From the NCBI GenBank assembly GCA_034440635.1, contig JAOTON010000198.1:1-64000 (forward strand): a DNA stretch of 64,000 bases, given 5' to 3'. The DNA comes from Lepas anatifera (taxonomy: Eukaryota; Arthropoda; Thecostraca; Lepadidae). The position numbers were made by a program, and so were the translations under genes. Positions within the stretch are counted from its first letter, which is position 1. Every line of letters starts with the position of its first letter. A model generated the notes under the pieces. That model saw only the letters and a list, made by a program, of their open reading frames with translations, was not told where the DNA came from and made no database searches. Shown in pieces: positions 37,105 through 48,610 of the stretch.

Positions 37105-38413
37105 TTTTGCGAATAACTTCCAAACCAAGCAAGATAAATCCATAGTTGATACACCTTTGCAATCCTCTTGTCAATAATAATTGAATGATATATGATATCG
37201 ATCGATATGATATCGATGATCCAATTTGAAATTTCACCTGACCCAGGTCAATGCTTTGACCCAACTTGACCTGGCATTACATTATGTATATCATTTGACT
37301 TGCAGTGACCATTTAAACACTTTGGTGACAAAACAAAGGTTTTATCTTTGTTTATTCAAAATGTATAGAGTAAAACACCGAAAAATGCTTATTTGAACTA
37401 AGATGATCTTTGAAAGGTCACAGGTCAAAATTGTTGGTATCAACTTCAGAAATGGGCTAAGACCAAGTCGTAAAGGATGTTTGAAGTTGATTCCATCGAC
37501 AATTACTGAGGGGAGCTTATTTCCTGATTTTCCCTATGCATTTGCAATGGGGAGGTCATGCTCTGTACATGACCTTAGGTCACCGATATTAAAACATCCT
37601 GGGACACGAGTTGTAGCTCCTGGTCGGCTTAATATGGGGTATGAGTTTCAATTTGGTCAATTAACCCTCCTTTTAGTTATGCAGTCCTAAACATTTTTTT
37701 GAGGTGAGGTCTTTTCACCTGACCTTATATGACCTTGAGCTAAAATTTTCAGGAATCATATAAAAATGATGAAGAAATAGCTAGACTAAGTTTGAAGGCG
37801 CTGCGCTCCGCCGTTTTTCGGTCACTTTGGAAAGACCCGGGGGGGTCTAAAAAGACCCCCACCCGGGCGAAGGTTAAGTTCAAAAGTTCAGAAATTAGAG
37901 GAAAAACTCTTTTAGTTCCATTTTATCCAAAGATAACCTATGGAGCAAAATTTCAGAAGTGGCTATAAGGCTCATTTCAAGTGCCAAAAGGTCATGCTGG
38001 GTCACAAAACAAAAGTTCAAACCACTAAAAAGTCAAAATTTAAACAAATACAATTCACCTATTTCAAAATATGGTATAGTTCAAGACCAATTCAGTGGTA
38101 TACAAGAATTTGTTCATCAAGGAATGCATTTTAAGCTATAAAACATCAAAGAAGAATTAAAAGGCGATCTCCCGAAAAATTATAGCGTATAAGAGCAATA
38201 TTGAAAGCCAAGAGTATCCATCGTTAACAACAGTCCTTAGAAGGTATGCGTTGTCACTGTCAAAGATGTGATTTCAAAACCATGATCTGTATTTTATGAA
38301 TAAATATTCAAATTAACACTCGCACAAAAGTTTCAATGGGACACGTATGCAGTTACGTGATAACGAAGCACACAGATGATGGAAGCAGATATTCAGATGA
38401 TGGGGGGGGGCGA

Positions 38414-39018
38414 CTAATACACAGCCTTGTGGACGGGAGCTGGGTGGTACACAGGCTTCGGAGCATGGTACACGGGGGCAGGGTGGTACACAGGCTTCGG
38501 GGCATGGTAGGCCGAAGCAGCGTGGTGCGAGGCCTTGTGGACGGGAGCGGGGTGGTAGGCGGGCGCCTGGGCGTAGCCGTCGTAGCTGACCTCTGCGTTG
38601 TAGCCGCCGTGGTGGTCAGCGTGGTACTTGACGTTCTGTGTGCGGCCGTCCGGGCAGCACAACGCTGTACTGTCCCTCGACGTTATTGCCATCGCCGTGC
38701 TCCTGCTGGGAGAACTGGGCACCGTAGTGCGGGTCGTTGACGGCGTAGTCGAAGGCGTAGGGCCGCGCGTGGTGGTCGTCGTGCCCGTAGCCGTACTGGG
38801 GCGCTGCGGCGGCCGTGGCGGCGAGGGCGGCAATCAGCAGAAACTGAAGATGCAGAAAAAATTGGAGTGGTTATTAATGGTTGAAATAGTATATGAACGA
38901 ATAATGAAATAACAAAATTCATGCAGTTTTTTACAACCTCCGGGTGTTTTCTATTGTGATACTGACAATTTTGTGTTTTAGGTTCATGGTTAAAGGAGAT
39001 GTTAGGTCATACCTTCAT
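38414..39018 (-). pseudogene. Cuticle gene 8 (Y type): RR-2 gene broken inside the domain
   Basis: Exon 1 is 39013-39018 (MK), the intron is 169 bp, and exon 2 starts at 38843 with FLLIAALAATAAAAPQ. After QYSVVLP an extra base in GTCCGGG (near 38650) shifts the frame to a TGA at 38616-38618, removing the second half of the RR-2 domain and the tail. The downstream sequence still encodes DGRTQNVKYHADHHGGYNAEV and two YHAPKPV repeats in the other frame up to the usual stop at 38414, so the damage is a single base. It could be a recent pseudogene or a sequencing error. It lacks the intron insertion of genes 4 and 6, so it keeps the empty site. Confidence 0.75.
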
Positions 39019-39043
39019 GTCAGTGGTGGAATGTTCAGCTGGG

Positions 39044-39079
39044 AACTGATGCTGTGCCCCGGCACCGGCCCAATTTATA
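39044..39079 (-). promoter_or_regulatory. Core promoter of cuticle gene 8
   Basis: The TATAAAT box is at 39073-39079 and TCAGTT at 39044-39049, intact despite the broken frame. Confidence 0.7.
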
Positions 39080-39773
39080 CCACAGACAGCGGCAAAGGCT
39101 GTGGCTAGACCGCGGAAGAGGCTGGGGCGGCGGTGATTTGGCAGGACCGCACGGGCCACTGTGACCCAGAGTCTAGAGCTTGTATTGGCCGCATATCTAA
39201 TGGTTTTAGTTGTGCAGCCTTGAATTTTGTCGTTGAACGGCACAAGCCAATCTCTGCTCTTGGCTCATGGAAGGATAATTGTTTTCTTTTAAGAGTTTCC
39301 ACAAAGAATCTGTGTTCGGTCAGTCATCACTTTAACAATACGACACTTTATCTCTGGTAACCATTTAATGAACCCTACATGTTGCAAGCCGCCGCAGGCT
39401 GCTAGATTGGTGATTGCACGAGATGCTTGGGTCAACCCAGAGTAGTAAGACAATAGGCGATATCTTTATTTTAGGCGACTGCAGGTTGATCTCCTGATTT
39501 TCAGACTTATTTTTTGCATACATTGCCTTTTTTAGAATTTAAACGAAGTAGTCTATGGTCTTTAATTAAGCTGTTAGGTCGGATGAAGAATGTCACTTTA
39601 ACACTGTGGAAAGCATACATGTCGAAACCTTCTCATTATTTGTGCATTTCACTAGGTGTTGGCTTTACTTTTTGTTGGGGGTGGCCAGCACATCATTGGG
39701 AGTGTCGGGGCACCCGCAATGCGACAGAAATCCAAGCCCCTGATCTTGAGTTTTTTTAAACGAGCCGCTGCAG

Positions 39774-40333
39774 CATTGGCGGATGCAGGGGAGGGCATTC
39801 CGGCCATGCCCCCCCAAGCACTGGTGGGGGGGAGCAAACTATCTTTTCCCCGCCCAAATGCCGCAGAAATTTTTTAACAAAGGTATTTTTGCCATAGGTC
39901 TGTAGTGAAAAAAATATGCGCTCCCACAACCCTCAACCCTCCTCCCCCTCCGGAGAGCGACAGGGCATATTTTAAGGAATTGGGACTGGTGGGCATTCGG
40001 CTGAAAAAGGGCACGAATTCCCACCAAAAGGGCACTCCAGGAGCATCAAATGACTAGTGACTGGTGGGCATTGGGCCGTTCAGGGCCGTTCACTGGTGGA
40101 CATAGCACGGGGGACTGGTGGGCAAAATGCCCACCACTTTGTAGCTTAAATATGCCCTGGAGAGCGATCATGCACTTGGAGAGGTAATTTATACTAGGTC
40201 TGTAGAGCACTGAAAAAGGTGTTTACACTAGGTCTGTAGAGCAAAAAAACTTCGCTCCCCCCCTTTCGCCCCAGGAGGAGAGGCAGACATGGGTTTGGCC
40301 CAACCCCAAAACTCGGGTCTGCGTCCGCCCCTG
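39774..40333. mobile_element. hAT-like MITE, unit 3, with a nested MITE
   Basis: Flanked by CGCTGCAG (39766-39773 and 40334-40341). A second hAT-type MITE sits inside it (39961-40159). Confidence 0.8.
39961..40159. mobile_element. Second hAT-like MITE, nested
   Basis: The ends CAGGGCATATTTTAAG and CTTAAATATGCCCTG are inverted repeats, flanked by a perfect 8-bp duplication GAGAGCGA (39953-39960 and 40160-40167). Internally it repeats ACTGGTGGGCA. Other units have the single site GGAGAGCGATCATG. Confidence 0.85.
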
Positions 40334-40347
40334 CGCTGCAGGAACCT

Positions 40348-41006
40348 TGTTCCAGTTTAAAGTCTCAAATTTTATGCCAAAGTTCAAACCCGGAGGACCA
40401 TTGAAACTTCACTCAGTGCTTGATATCTATTTTTGAGTTAGAGCAAAACAGTTAGGAGCAGCACAGCAGAGTTAGCCACCGAGGCTAACGATGGGATTGG
40501 CCACAATGCCTAATCCCCAGGGGTGACCAGCACTCAGATGCTGGGACGACGTGAGGCCGTGATCCGCACGCGCCCACTGTCCACGGATCACTGTCCATGC
40601 CTCCGTCATGAGGCGTGGACGACGCAGGACTACCATCACCACATGGTGCGTAGCTCATGCTCTAAGACCCAAAAAGGCAAGTTCACAGAGAGCAAACACG
40701 TAAACCGAAATTCCTGAGAATAATGTAAACAACTGGAAAGATAAATCCATAAACAAATAATGACGATTCGTAGAAACACTACCCAAAAATATAAAGTAAC
40801 AGACAAGGTTTTAGACTAAAGAAATGGCGGCCCCATACCCACACCGTCCGCACATCTGCCGCCCAGATGTGCTCCCGAGAGCCTCACAGTGGACCGGCAC
40901 AGCAGGGCGGGGGCAGCTGAAGGCAGAAAATGAAACCAAGCACTTGTGTTATAAGAAAACGTTCCAGAAGACTAAATATTTACAAACTAAGATTTTGTTC
41001 GGCACA
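40348..41006 (-). repeat. 3' LTR of the BEL/Pao element
   Basis: Identical to 46450-47108 apart from one substitution seen in the stretch CCCCAGGGGTGACC (AGGAGTGACC in the other). Confidence 0.9.
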
Positions 41007-41118
41007 GCGGCCCCTATAATTCAACATTTGAATTATACAAAAACGAGAACAAAATAGTGACAATATGACTAGTCACTCCTCAATAGCCATACAGTACAAT
41101 CACCACACGAGTTCGACA

Positions 41119-42061
41119 CTACGCACTATTTTCCTCTAGGACACAGAGTCGTGCTACCGGTCGGGTATACACCCCACTGCTGGTTCTCACTTCCACGGCC
41201 CTCACACGCCCATCCGCACCAGGAATGGTCCGCACGACACGTGCCATAGGCCAGTGGCCTCGCGCCTCATTTTCATCGACCATGAGCACAAGGTCACCGA
41301 CACGCATGTTTGGCGATTCGCCAGTCCACTTCCTGCGTAAGGTCAGTTTGGGGAGATAGTCCGCACGCCAGCGTTTCCAGAAGCTGTCCGTCAGTCTTTG
41401 CGCAAAGCGCCAGCGCCGACGTGAGCACATGTCCCCCTCAGTGAACACTCCTGGTGCCACACAAACATCGGCACCGCCCGTCAAAAAGTGGCTTGGCGTC
41501 AGCGCACTGTAGTCGTCCGGGTCGGTGCTCACGTGCGTGAGTGGCCGTGAGTTCACGATCCGCTCAGCCTCGCACATCACTGTTCTCAGAACCTCATCAC
41601 TGGTGGGCTGCCGCAACAGCACCGACAGCACACACTTGACACTTTTTACTAAGCGTTCAAAGACGCCCCCAAAGTGGGGAGCAGAGGGAGGATTGAAGTG
41701 CCATTCAATCCCTCTCTGAGACAGTTCATCAGCGACTCGCTGGGTGTCAATGTCTCTGAGGTTCTGACGTAGCTCTCGCTCTCCCGCACGCAGATTAGTG
41801 CCGTTATCGCTCCAAACTGCGTGCACCGCGCCTCGTCTGGCCATCATGCGGCGCAGCGCCATAATAAAGCTGTCAGCGTCCAGCGTGTCGGCGATCTCGA
41901 TGTGCACGGCACGGGTGGCGAGACAAGTCATGAGGCAGCCGTATCGCTTCTCGGTTTTGCGAAAGCGTTTCACGAGGAGGGGTCCAAAAAAGTCCACACC
42001 AATATTCCAGAAAGCTTTCTGGTGTGACGTCACACGCGCGGTGGGCAGATCGGACATTCTT
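41119..42061 (-). CDS. BEL/Pao pol, distal part: integrase core and C-terminal domain
   Basis: This frame continues the polyprotein after a one-base shift near 42062-42065. It holds the catalytic triad of a retroviral-type integrase: the D in IGVDFFGP, the D in WSDNGTNL, and the E in GGVFERLVKSVK. Then follows the conserved C-terminal domain of Pao-type elements (SRPLTHVSTDP, ALTPSHFL, WRADYLPKL, VGDLVLM). An open frame extends up to 42147, but residues before MSDLPTARV are out of register with the family. The enzyme would insert element cDNA into the genome. Alone it lacks the zinc-binding N-terminal part, which is in the upstream frame. Confidence 0.85.
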
Positions 42062-45000
42062 GGGGAGCTGGCTGGACACGTCTCCTCCAGCAGACGGCAC
42101 ATGAACTCGTCCACTTCTTGACGGCAGCTCTCCCTTTGAGTGGCCAAAATCTCTCACGCAGTGCACTGAGAGTATGCTCTGGCCCGGGGTGGGCCAGCCG
42201 TTGGTGTTGCCGCACGATAAGCAGGCGTGTCACGTCATGGTTCGGTGGAAGCACGATTTGATGCCGACTTTCCTCGGTCAGATCAGCATGTTTCAGGCGA
42301 CCTCCCACGCGAATTAGCCCATCTCCGTCCAGGTATGGTGATAGTTGGAGAATGCGGCTCTGGCGGGAGATGCTTCTGCCTGCCTTCAGTGCAGCAATCT
42401 CTTCGGAAAAAACATCCGACTGAGCCCTTTTCAACCAGAGCGTTTCGGCGGCAGTGATTTCTGCAACAGACAGCGGCCCCCTGACACGGTTTGCACTGTC
42501 CACCCGGCAGTTTTTTGCGAACCTGCGTAGCCACGCTGTGACCCGAAACAAACGCAGAGCAGATGAGTACCTGGCAGGATCTGTCGGGTCAGCGCTATGT
42601 TCGTTTGACCTCTGCTGGGTCACATTCACCGCCTGCTTGACCTCTAAGTCAATGACAAGATCACTGCCTGTTTCACACATGTCAGCAGGCCAGGCTTCTT
42701 CCGGCTGCCACAGGAACGCAGGTCCTTGTACCCAGTCACTGTCAGGCTGCAGTTCACTGGCTTTACACCCACGCGAGCAGATATCTGCGACATTTAGCGG
42801 GCCCGGTACGTGCCGCCAGTCGCTACTATCAGAAGAGTCCTGTATCTCCGCCACCCTGTTCGCTACGAACGTGTGGAAGCGTCCACTTTCACTTTTGACC
42901 CAGCGCAGAACAGTCCGTGAGTCAGTCCAGAAGTGTGTGGAGTCGATGTCCCAGCTGTGCTCCCTCCGCACCAGATTTGCGACACGCACAGCCATTACTG
43001 CCGCCTGTAGCTCCAGTCGGGGAATGGTCAGCTGTTTCAGCGGGGCGACCCTGCCCTTGGCAGCGACGAATGAGCACCAGATGCGCCCGTCCTCATACTG
43101 GAGCCGAAAGTAGGCCACCGCTCCGAAAGCCTTAATGCTGGCGTCGGCAAACACGTGCAGTTGACACGCAGTGGGTCGGGTCGGGTCTGGCCGGTAGCAA
43201 CGGGGAATGCTGAACAGGTTGAGGTCACTGACCTCTTCCAGCCAGCAGTTCCACTCATCAACTAGAGATTCATCAGAGATCTCATCGTCCCAGCTGTATC
43301 CACCAGACCATAGGTGTTGCAGCAGAGACTTAGCACGCACGATAAACGGGCTCAGAAACCCGATCGGGTCGAATATTGTTGACACTCGTCTCAATATTTC
43401 GCGTTTCGTGCATACGCTGCTGTCCATATCGTCCACTTCGAAGACGAAAGTGTCCTCACGCACTTTCCAGTGAACACCGAGTGCTCTTATCACTGGTGCG
43501 TTGTCACTCAGGCCTAGGTCACGGCTTTCCGGATCACCGTCCATTGATCGATGAGGAACGACCCACTTCGTGAGATTAAAGCCACCTCGACTCAGCATGT
43601 CTGTCATCGAGCGCTTCATCTCGTCTGCCTCCTCTTCGGTTTCCAGAGACATGTAGAAATCATCAACATAGAATTGTTTGAGAGCCGCTACGGCTGCCGC
43701 GGGGAAGTCCTGCGCGTTATCGTCAGCGCATTTACGAAGCGCGAAGTTCGCAGCGCATGATGATGAAGCGGCCCCGAAAACATGCACTTTCATCTGGTAC
43801 GTATCGGGTTCCTTTTCACGGTCCTTGCCTCGCCATAGGAAGCGCAGCGCTGGCTGGTGCGATTCAGTGACACCCACACTGTGATACATAGCCTTGATAT
43901 CGGCAGAGATAGGCACTGGACCTTGTCTAAATCGCATCACCACCCCGACCAGGCTGTTTACCAGGTCAGGCCCGGTCAACAGTTTCTCATTTAGAGATGT
44001 ACCGCGGTAGCTGGCAGCTGCATCAAACACGACACGCACTTGACCCGGCTTTTTTGGGCTGGTGACACCGTGGTGTGGCAGATGCCACACTGACCCATCG
44101 TTCACTGTGTCACCAGGACAGACCTTGGACGCGAGGCCGTCCTTAATATACCCTTCTATAGTTTCAGAGTACATTTCCAACAAGTCCGGATCCTTATCCA
44201 GCTTCCGCTCTGTATGCTTCAGACGAGTCAGAGCGGCAGCGCGGTTGTCGGGAAGCCAGGTGTTCTCATCCTTCCACAGCAGGTCTGTGTGGTATTTTCC
44301 ACCCTTCAGCACAGTGCTGGCTTCCAGCACAGCCAGAGCGCGCTTGTCGTCCAACGAGCGGCTCATCTCGCTATCATATTTGGCGCCGAAGTCCTCCGTC
44401 CGCCAAAACTGTTCAACTTGGCGCTCCAATGCGCCCACCGCAGTACTTACGTGAAGTACCTGCGTCACATCACTGGAGTGTCTATAGGTGCTAGGAAGCC
44501 TGCCCGCCACTGTCCATCCCAGCAAAGTTCTCACAGCAGAAGGTGTGCCTGGTGGACCGGTTCTCACCTCCCGAGGGACTATCAGCTGGAAATAGTCCGC
44601 ACCCAGGAGGATCCCAACTGGATCCGAGTCAGTGGCTGACAGCGGCAGGTCAGTCATGTGTGGCCATTTTTCTTTTTCCACTGGCCAGTTGACCTTCTCT
44701 GAGTGGATGGCCAGCTGTGGCACTGTGCGGACGCCCGTCACAGTATAGCGCTCCGCATCAGCCGGCTCGATGTCAAAGGTGACGACATGGGACTTCTGAG
44801 ACGTAGTCTCATGAATGGTGCTGAGTTGCAGGGTCTCAGCAGACCCCATCGCCAGTCCGATTTCAAGCGCCAGGCCTTCTTTGATCAGGGAAACTTGGGA
44901 TCCAAGATCGAGAAGAGCGTTCACCTTCTTTGATCCAGAAGGTCCATAGACAGTCAGCGGTAGCACCTGGAGGAGCACCTCCCCCTTGTTGCACGCGTGC

Positions 45001-46394
45001 GACACTTGTGCTCGACCCGCTGACTGCATGCTGTCACACAAACCCTCAGGCTGTTTGTCTGTGTTCGGGCGCGCAAACGCCGCACCATGAAGCAGTCGGT
45101 GGTGGCGTTTACCACACCCGGTTACATCGCAGTTCGGCGCGTCCGCACATTTTGCCGCGACATGTCCGTCCGACACCATACACTTAAAACAAACACTGCT
45201 GTGTTTGAGTAGTGCTACACGCGCATCCAACCCCAGGGCCGCAAACTTCCTGCATTTGTCCAGCTTGTGGCCCGGGGTAGCACAGCACCGACACAGAGTT
45301 TTGGCATCACTACTGGTGACTGCCGCTGCCGCGTTTACACCACGGCGCTCACTGACGAGTTTATGATCCTTCGCTCGGCGAGGAGGCGGCGGGGGCGGCC
45401 CCGTCACGGCTTCAGTGGCAGTCCTTCCAGAAGTCAGCGAAAGGCCATAAAGTTGACGCGCTGCGTCGACTTGGCGTCGCAGGAACGCGTCCAGGGCTAT
45501 CAGCGTCGGGGGCTCGGGAAGGCGCACGGCCTCTTCGCCCCATTTCCAGGCGACACTGCGTGGCAGCTTGCTGACCACCTGACGCAGATTTACTGTGGCA
45601 GCCAGGTCCGCGTCATACCTGAGGTGCTGCAGGACGCTGACGGCAGTGTGCAGCCTGGAAGATAATCTCTGGAGTGCCTCGACGTCAGACTCTTTTATAG
45701 GCGGAAGAGTTAGGACGCGGTCCAGGTTTGTCTGCACGATGGTGGCTGGATCTCCGAAACGGTATTCCAGCTCACGGAGGACTTCTGCGTAGAGCTGGCC
45801 GTCACAAAGCAATCCTCCCACTGCCTCCCTCGCATCGCCCGTGAGGGAGGTCTGCAGATGAGCCAGCTTTTCCGCGTCACTCAGATCTGTCCTGTTGTGC
45901 ACCACAGATCTGAATATGGAACTCCACTGAGGCCAGTTAAGTGGAGACCCATCAAATTTGCCCAGGTGCAGTGGCGGCAGTGCTGACCTGGTTGGCTGCC
46001 AATTATCCAACCTTCTATCACACGGAGCCGGTGCTGACTCCGTTGGAAGCTGGTTAATCCAGGTGTGAGTCCGGCCAACAATGCTGGACTCATGAGCTGG
46101 GGTCGGCTTAGCTGGAGGAGGGGCACAACCTCGTGGAGGTGACGGGTCGTCATCACTATCCAGGTTTTCCTCCTCCTCTGCCAGCAGTTGAAGCCGCAGG
46201 TCACATACCTCGGCGCGGTCGGCAGCCGCGCGAGCGTCAGCACGGGCCTGAGCAGCAGCGAGTTCAGCACGCTCACTGGCAGCACGCGCTGCCTGCTGAG
46301 CCTCAAGCTTGGCCACGGCGGCATCGATCCGCGCCTGGCTGCGTTGAGAAGATATCGAAGCATTACTTCTGGTATGAAGACTATGATGACTCAT
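42030..46394 (-). CDS. BEL/Pao gag-pol polyprotein (gag, protease, RT, RNase H, start of integrase)
   Basis: The 1454-codon frame begins MSHHSLHTRS, has an alanine/glutamate-rich coiled-coil region (about residues 20-75), a gag domain (about 140-300, HLGKFDGSPLNWPQWS), two zinc knuckles (the first with C368, C371, H376, C381), a protease region, a reverse transcriptase with YVDD at 909-912, an RNase H-like region (FADASIKAFGAV, FWTDSRTVLRW) and the integrase zinc-binding segment (RQHQRLAHPG, CAVC). The protease signature reads D496-L-G where D-S/T-G is expected, which should impair catalysis. The frame ends at 42030 just after CAVC, where a single-base shift in a four-base C run separates it from the integrase core. 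Confidence 0.9.
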   Translation of the reverse strand: MSHHSLHTRSNASISSQRSQARIDAAVAKLEAQQAARAASERAELAAAQARADARAAADRAEVCDLRLQLLAEEEENLDSDDDPSPPRGCAPPPAKPTPAHESSIVGRTHTWINQLPTESAPAPCDRRLDNWQPTRSALPPLHLGKFDGSPLNWPQWSSIFRSVVHNRTDLSDAEKLAHLQTSLTGDAREAVGGLLCDGQLYAEVLRELEYRFGDPATIVQTNLDRVLTLPPIKESDVEALQRLSSRLHTAVSVLQHLRYDADLAATVNLRQVVSKLPRSVAWKWGEEAVRLPEPPTLIALDAFLRRQVDAARQLYGLSLTSGRTATEAVTGPPPPPPRRAKDHKLVSERRGVNAAAAVTSSDAKTLCRCCATPGHKLDKCRKFAALGLDARVALLKHSSVCFKCMVSDGHVAAKCADAPNCDVTGCGKRHHRLLHGAAFARPNTDKQPEGLCDSMQSAGRAQVSHACNKGEVLLQVLPLTVYGPSGSKKVNALLDLGSQVSLIKEGLALEIGLAMGSAETLQLSTIHETTSQKSHVVTFDIEPADAERYTVTGVRTVPQLAIHSEKVNWPVEKEKWPHMTDLPLSATDSDPVGILLGADYFQLIVPREVRTGPPGTPSAVRTLLGWTVAGRLPSTYRHSSDVTQVLHVSTAVGALERQVEQFWRTEDFGAKYDSEMSRSLDDKRALAVLEASTVLKGGKYHTDLLWKDENTWLPDNRAAALTRLKHTERKLDKDPDLLEMYSETIEGYIKDGLASKVCPGDTVNDGSVWHLPHHGVTSPKKPGQVRVVFDAAASYRGTSLNEKLLTGPDLVNSLVGVVMRFRQGPVPISADIKAMYHSVGVTESHQPALRFLWRGKDREKEPDTYQMKVHVFGAASSSCAANFALRKCADDNAQDFPAAAVAALKQFYVDDFYMSLETEEEADEMKRSMTDMLSRGGFNLTKWVVPHRSMDGDPESRDLGLSDNAPVIRALGVHWKVREDTFVFEVDDMDSSVCTKREILRRVSTIFDPIGFLSPFIVRAKSLLQHLWSGGYSWDDEISDESLVDEWNCWLEEVSDLNLFSIPRCYRPDPTRPTACQLHVFADASIKAFGAVAYFRLQYEDGRIWCSFVAAKGRVAPLKQLTIPRLELQAAVMAVRVANLVRREHSWDIDSTHFWTDSRTVLRWVKSESGRFHTFVANRVAEIQDSSDSSDWRHVPGPLNVADICSRGCKASELQPDSDWVQGPAFLWQPEEAWPADMCETGSDLVIDLEVKQAVNVTQQRSNEHSADPTDPARYSSALRLFRVTAWLRRFAKNCRVDSANRVRGPLSVAEITAAETLWLKRAQSDVFSEEIAALKAGRSISRQSRILQLSPYLDGDGLIRVGGRLKHADLTEESRHQIVLPPNHDVTRLLIVRQHQRLAHPGPEHTLSALRERFWPLKGRAAVKKWTSSCAVCWRRRVQPAPQECPICPPRV

Positions 46395-46449
46395 GATGCA
46401 CAGTCACAGATTCACTAGTTCATACTATCCGGCCCGGAGACGACCAATT

Positions 46450-47108
46450 TGTTCCAGTTTAAAGTCTCAAATTTTATGCCAAAGTTCAAACCCGGAGGAC
46501 CATTGAAACTTCACTCAGTGCTTGATATCTATTTTTGAGTTAGAGCAAAACAGTTAGGAGCAGCACAGCAGAGTTAGCCACCGAGGCTAACGATGGGATT
46601 GGCCACAATGCCTAATCCCCAGGAGTGACCAGCACTCAGATGCTGGGACGACGTGAGGCCGTGATCCGCACGCGCCCACTGTCCACGGATCACTGTCCAT
46701 GCCTCCGTCATGAGGCGTGGACGACGCAGGACTACCATCACCACATGGTGCGTAGCTCATGCTCTAAGACCCAAAAAGGCAAGTTCACAGAGAGCAAACA
46801 CGTAAACCGAAATTCCTGAGAATAATGTAAACAACTGGAAAGATAAATCCATAAACAAATAATGACGATTCGTAGAAACACTACCCAAAAATATAAAGTA
46901 ACAGACAAGGTTTTAGACTAAAGAAATGGCGGCCCCATACCCACACCGTCCGCACATCTGCCGCCCAGATGTGCTCCCGAGAGCCTCACAGTGGACCGGC
47001 ACAGCAGGGCGGGGGCAGCTGAAGGCAGAAAATGAAACCAAGCACTTGTGTTATAAGAAAACGTTCCAGAAGACTAAATATTTACAAACTAAGATTTTGT
47101 TCGGCACA
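46450..47108 (-). repeat. 5' LTR of the BEL/Pao element
   Basis: This is the upstream LTR in transcription direction. It begins TGTGCCGAACAAAATC and ends AACTGGAACA on the minus strand. Confidence 0.9.
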
Positions 47109-48383
47109 AACCTTATTTGCCAATCAGCACCATTGTTGGCAACTGCAACACTGTGAGGAAATTCCCAGACTCGGACGTGGCAGCTGAGTCTGTCTTGTAC
47201 CTAGGACCCAGCCATGCTGTCAAGTCATGCTGCATTCATTTCACGCAACATTGTAAAGAGAGACCACGCCCTTTGATCAAAGCGATTTCCTCGCTTTTCC
47301 ACTCTTTGTACGTTGACATAAAACTGTTTTTCGAGGTGGAACTTTCTCCGGTATCACCTTTGCCTGCTTCTACCTTTTGTTGTTCTTGGCTCGTCACGTT
47401 ATGACCGAAGCTGGTAAACACCAATTATACTTGCCTCTAATAAAGACGTGTGTATTTCAAAGAAGTGACAAATCCGTCAGCAATTGGACATAGAGCCACA
47501 ATATTCAGTGAGTGATGTATTTCCTAAAGTACCGGACATTGTCTTATGCAAATCACACATTGGCAGACTCAGTAGGAAACTGATTGGCGGTGCATGGGAA
47601 TATATTAATGAGTAAGGAAAAGAGCATACTTGCTTTGGGGGGAGTGATCCCATGATGTCAGTAACCTCCCCATGGCATGGCGGCTAAAAATATTTAGGCC
47701 ATTTTATTGCGCATCTTTAGAGAATACTGTGTAGAAATTACTAGTGCATAAGTCAGGAGCAAAAAGTGAAACAATATTGAGAAAGATAGAATTGGCACAG
47801 GATTGTTCAGAATGTAATGGGATATAATGTGTTTTTGTGATTTTTTTCAAATTTCACATCTTCAAATTTTGACTTTATTAGTTTGACCTCTCGTTTTGTG
47901 ACCTAGCATGACGTTTTAGCACTTGAAATGGGCCTTACAGACACCTCTGAAAGTTCCCTCCATAGATTATCTTTGCATAAAATAGAAATAAAAGTGTTTT
48001 TCCTCCAATTTCAGAACTTTTGCACTTCCGATAGGTAAACAGACGGCCTACACCCCACTGCGGTAGGACAGCGAAATTAAAAACGCTGCAAAGAAAGTGA
48101 TTGCTTTTAGAATCAGGTAAATAATTTTCCTGAACCAGAATGCAGTGATGTTGCACTGTCTTAACGCATATTTCATTGTGCAGCTCTCCGAGTTTATGAA
48201 AATTAACACCTGCCAACACGAGTGGGGCGGGTAACCGACCTCCTCTGGTTTTGACGGGTATGACAAAAACACTCTGGTGCAGCGCCGTCGTACTTCATCT
48301 ACCTCTTACCCGGAATTTTTGCAACTTCTGCAAAACTTAGGTCAGCTAGCAACTGATATGAACCATAGGAACCGTAAATACCA

Positions 48384-48610
48384 TAAGTCAGCCGGAAACT
48401 GACTGGTTAGAGGGTGGCCGGAGCTAGGCGGCCCTCCCTGTGCTTGGTGGGACCTTAAACTTTTGTTTCTAAATTAACCCTTCATTGTGGAAATTCCCGT
48501 TTGGTTGGTGGCGTCGGATCTGCATGATAATTCCATTGATGACTTCAGTAGGAATTTGACTCCTGAAACCGAGCTGGGAACAAGTTTGACAAAATTTATG
48601 AAAAAGAAAA
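48384..48610 (+). repeat. SINE 3'-body remnant, unit 4
   Basis: Same headless body as at 5640-5865. Confidence 0.65.

Larger units (their letters stand above)
40348..47108 (-). mobile_element. BEL/Pao LTR retrotransposon, nearly complete
   Basis: Two 659-bp direct repeats (40348-41006 and 46450-47108) start TG and end CA and flank a gag-pol region on the minus strand. A 5-bp target duplication AACCT (40343-40347 and 47109-47113) surrounds it. Units 1, 2 and 4 have the empty site GCAGGAACCTTATTTGCC. By eye the LTRs differ at one base, so the insertion is recent. A primer site beginning TGGTCGTCTCC lies three bases inside the 5' LTR (plus-strand 46446 downward). Confidence 0.92.
31140..47840. 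repeat. Segmental duplication unit 3 (genes 7 and 8, BEL element)
   Basis: Same landmark order, lengthened by the BEL/Pao element (40348-47108). Without it the unit is about 10 kb. Confidence 0.7.

Noticed and set aside
42062..42065. Programmed -1 frameshift in the BEL pol
   Set aside because: The CCCC run does not form a standard slippery heptamer in the zero frame, and this window has many homopolymer one-base differences; a lost base is simpler.
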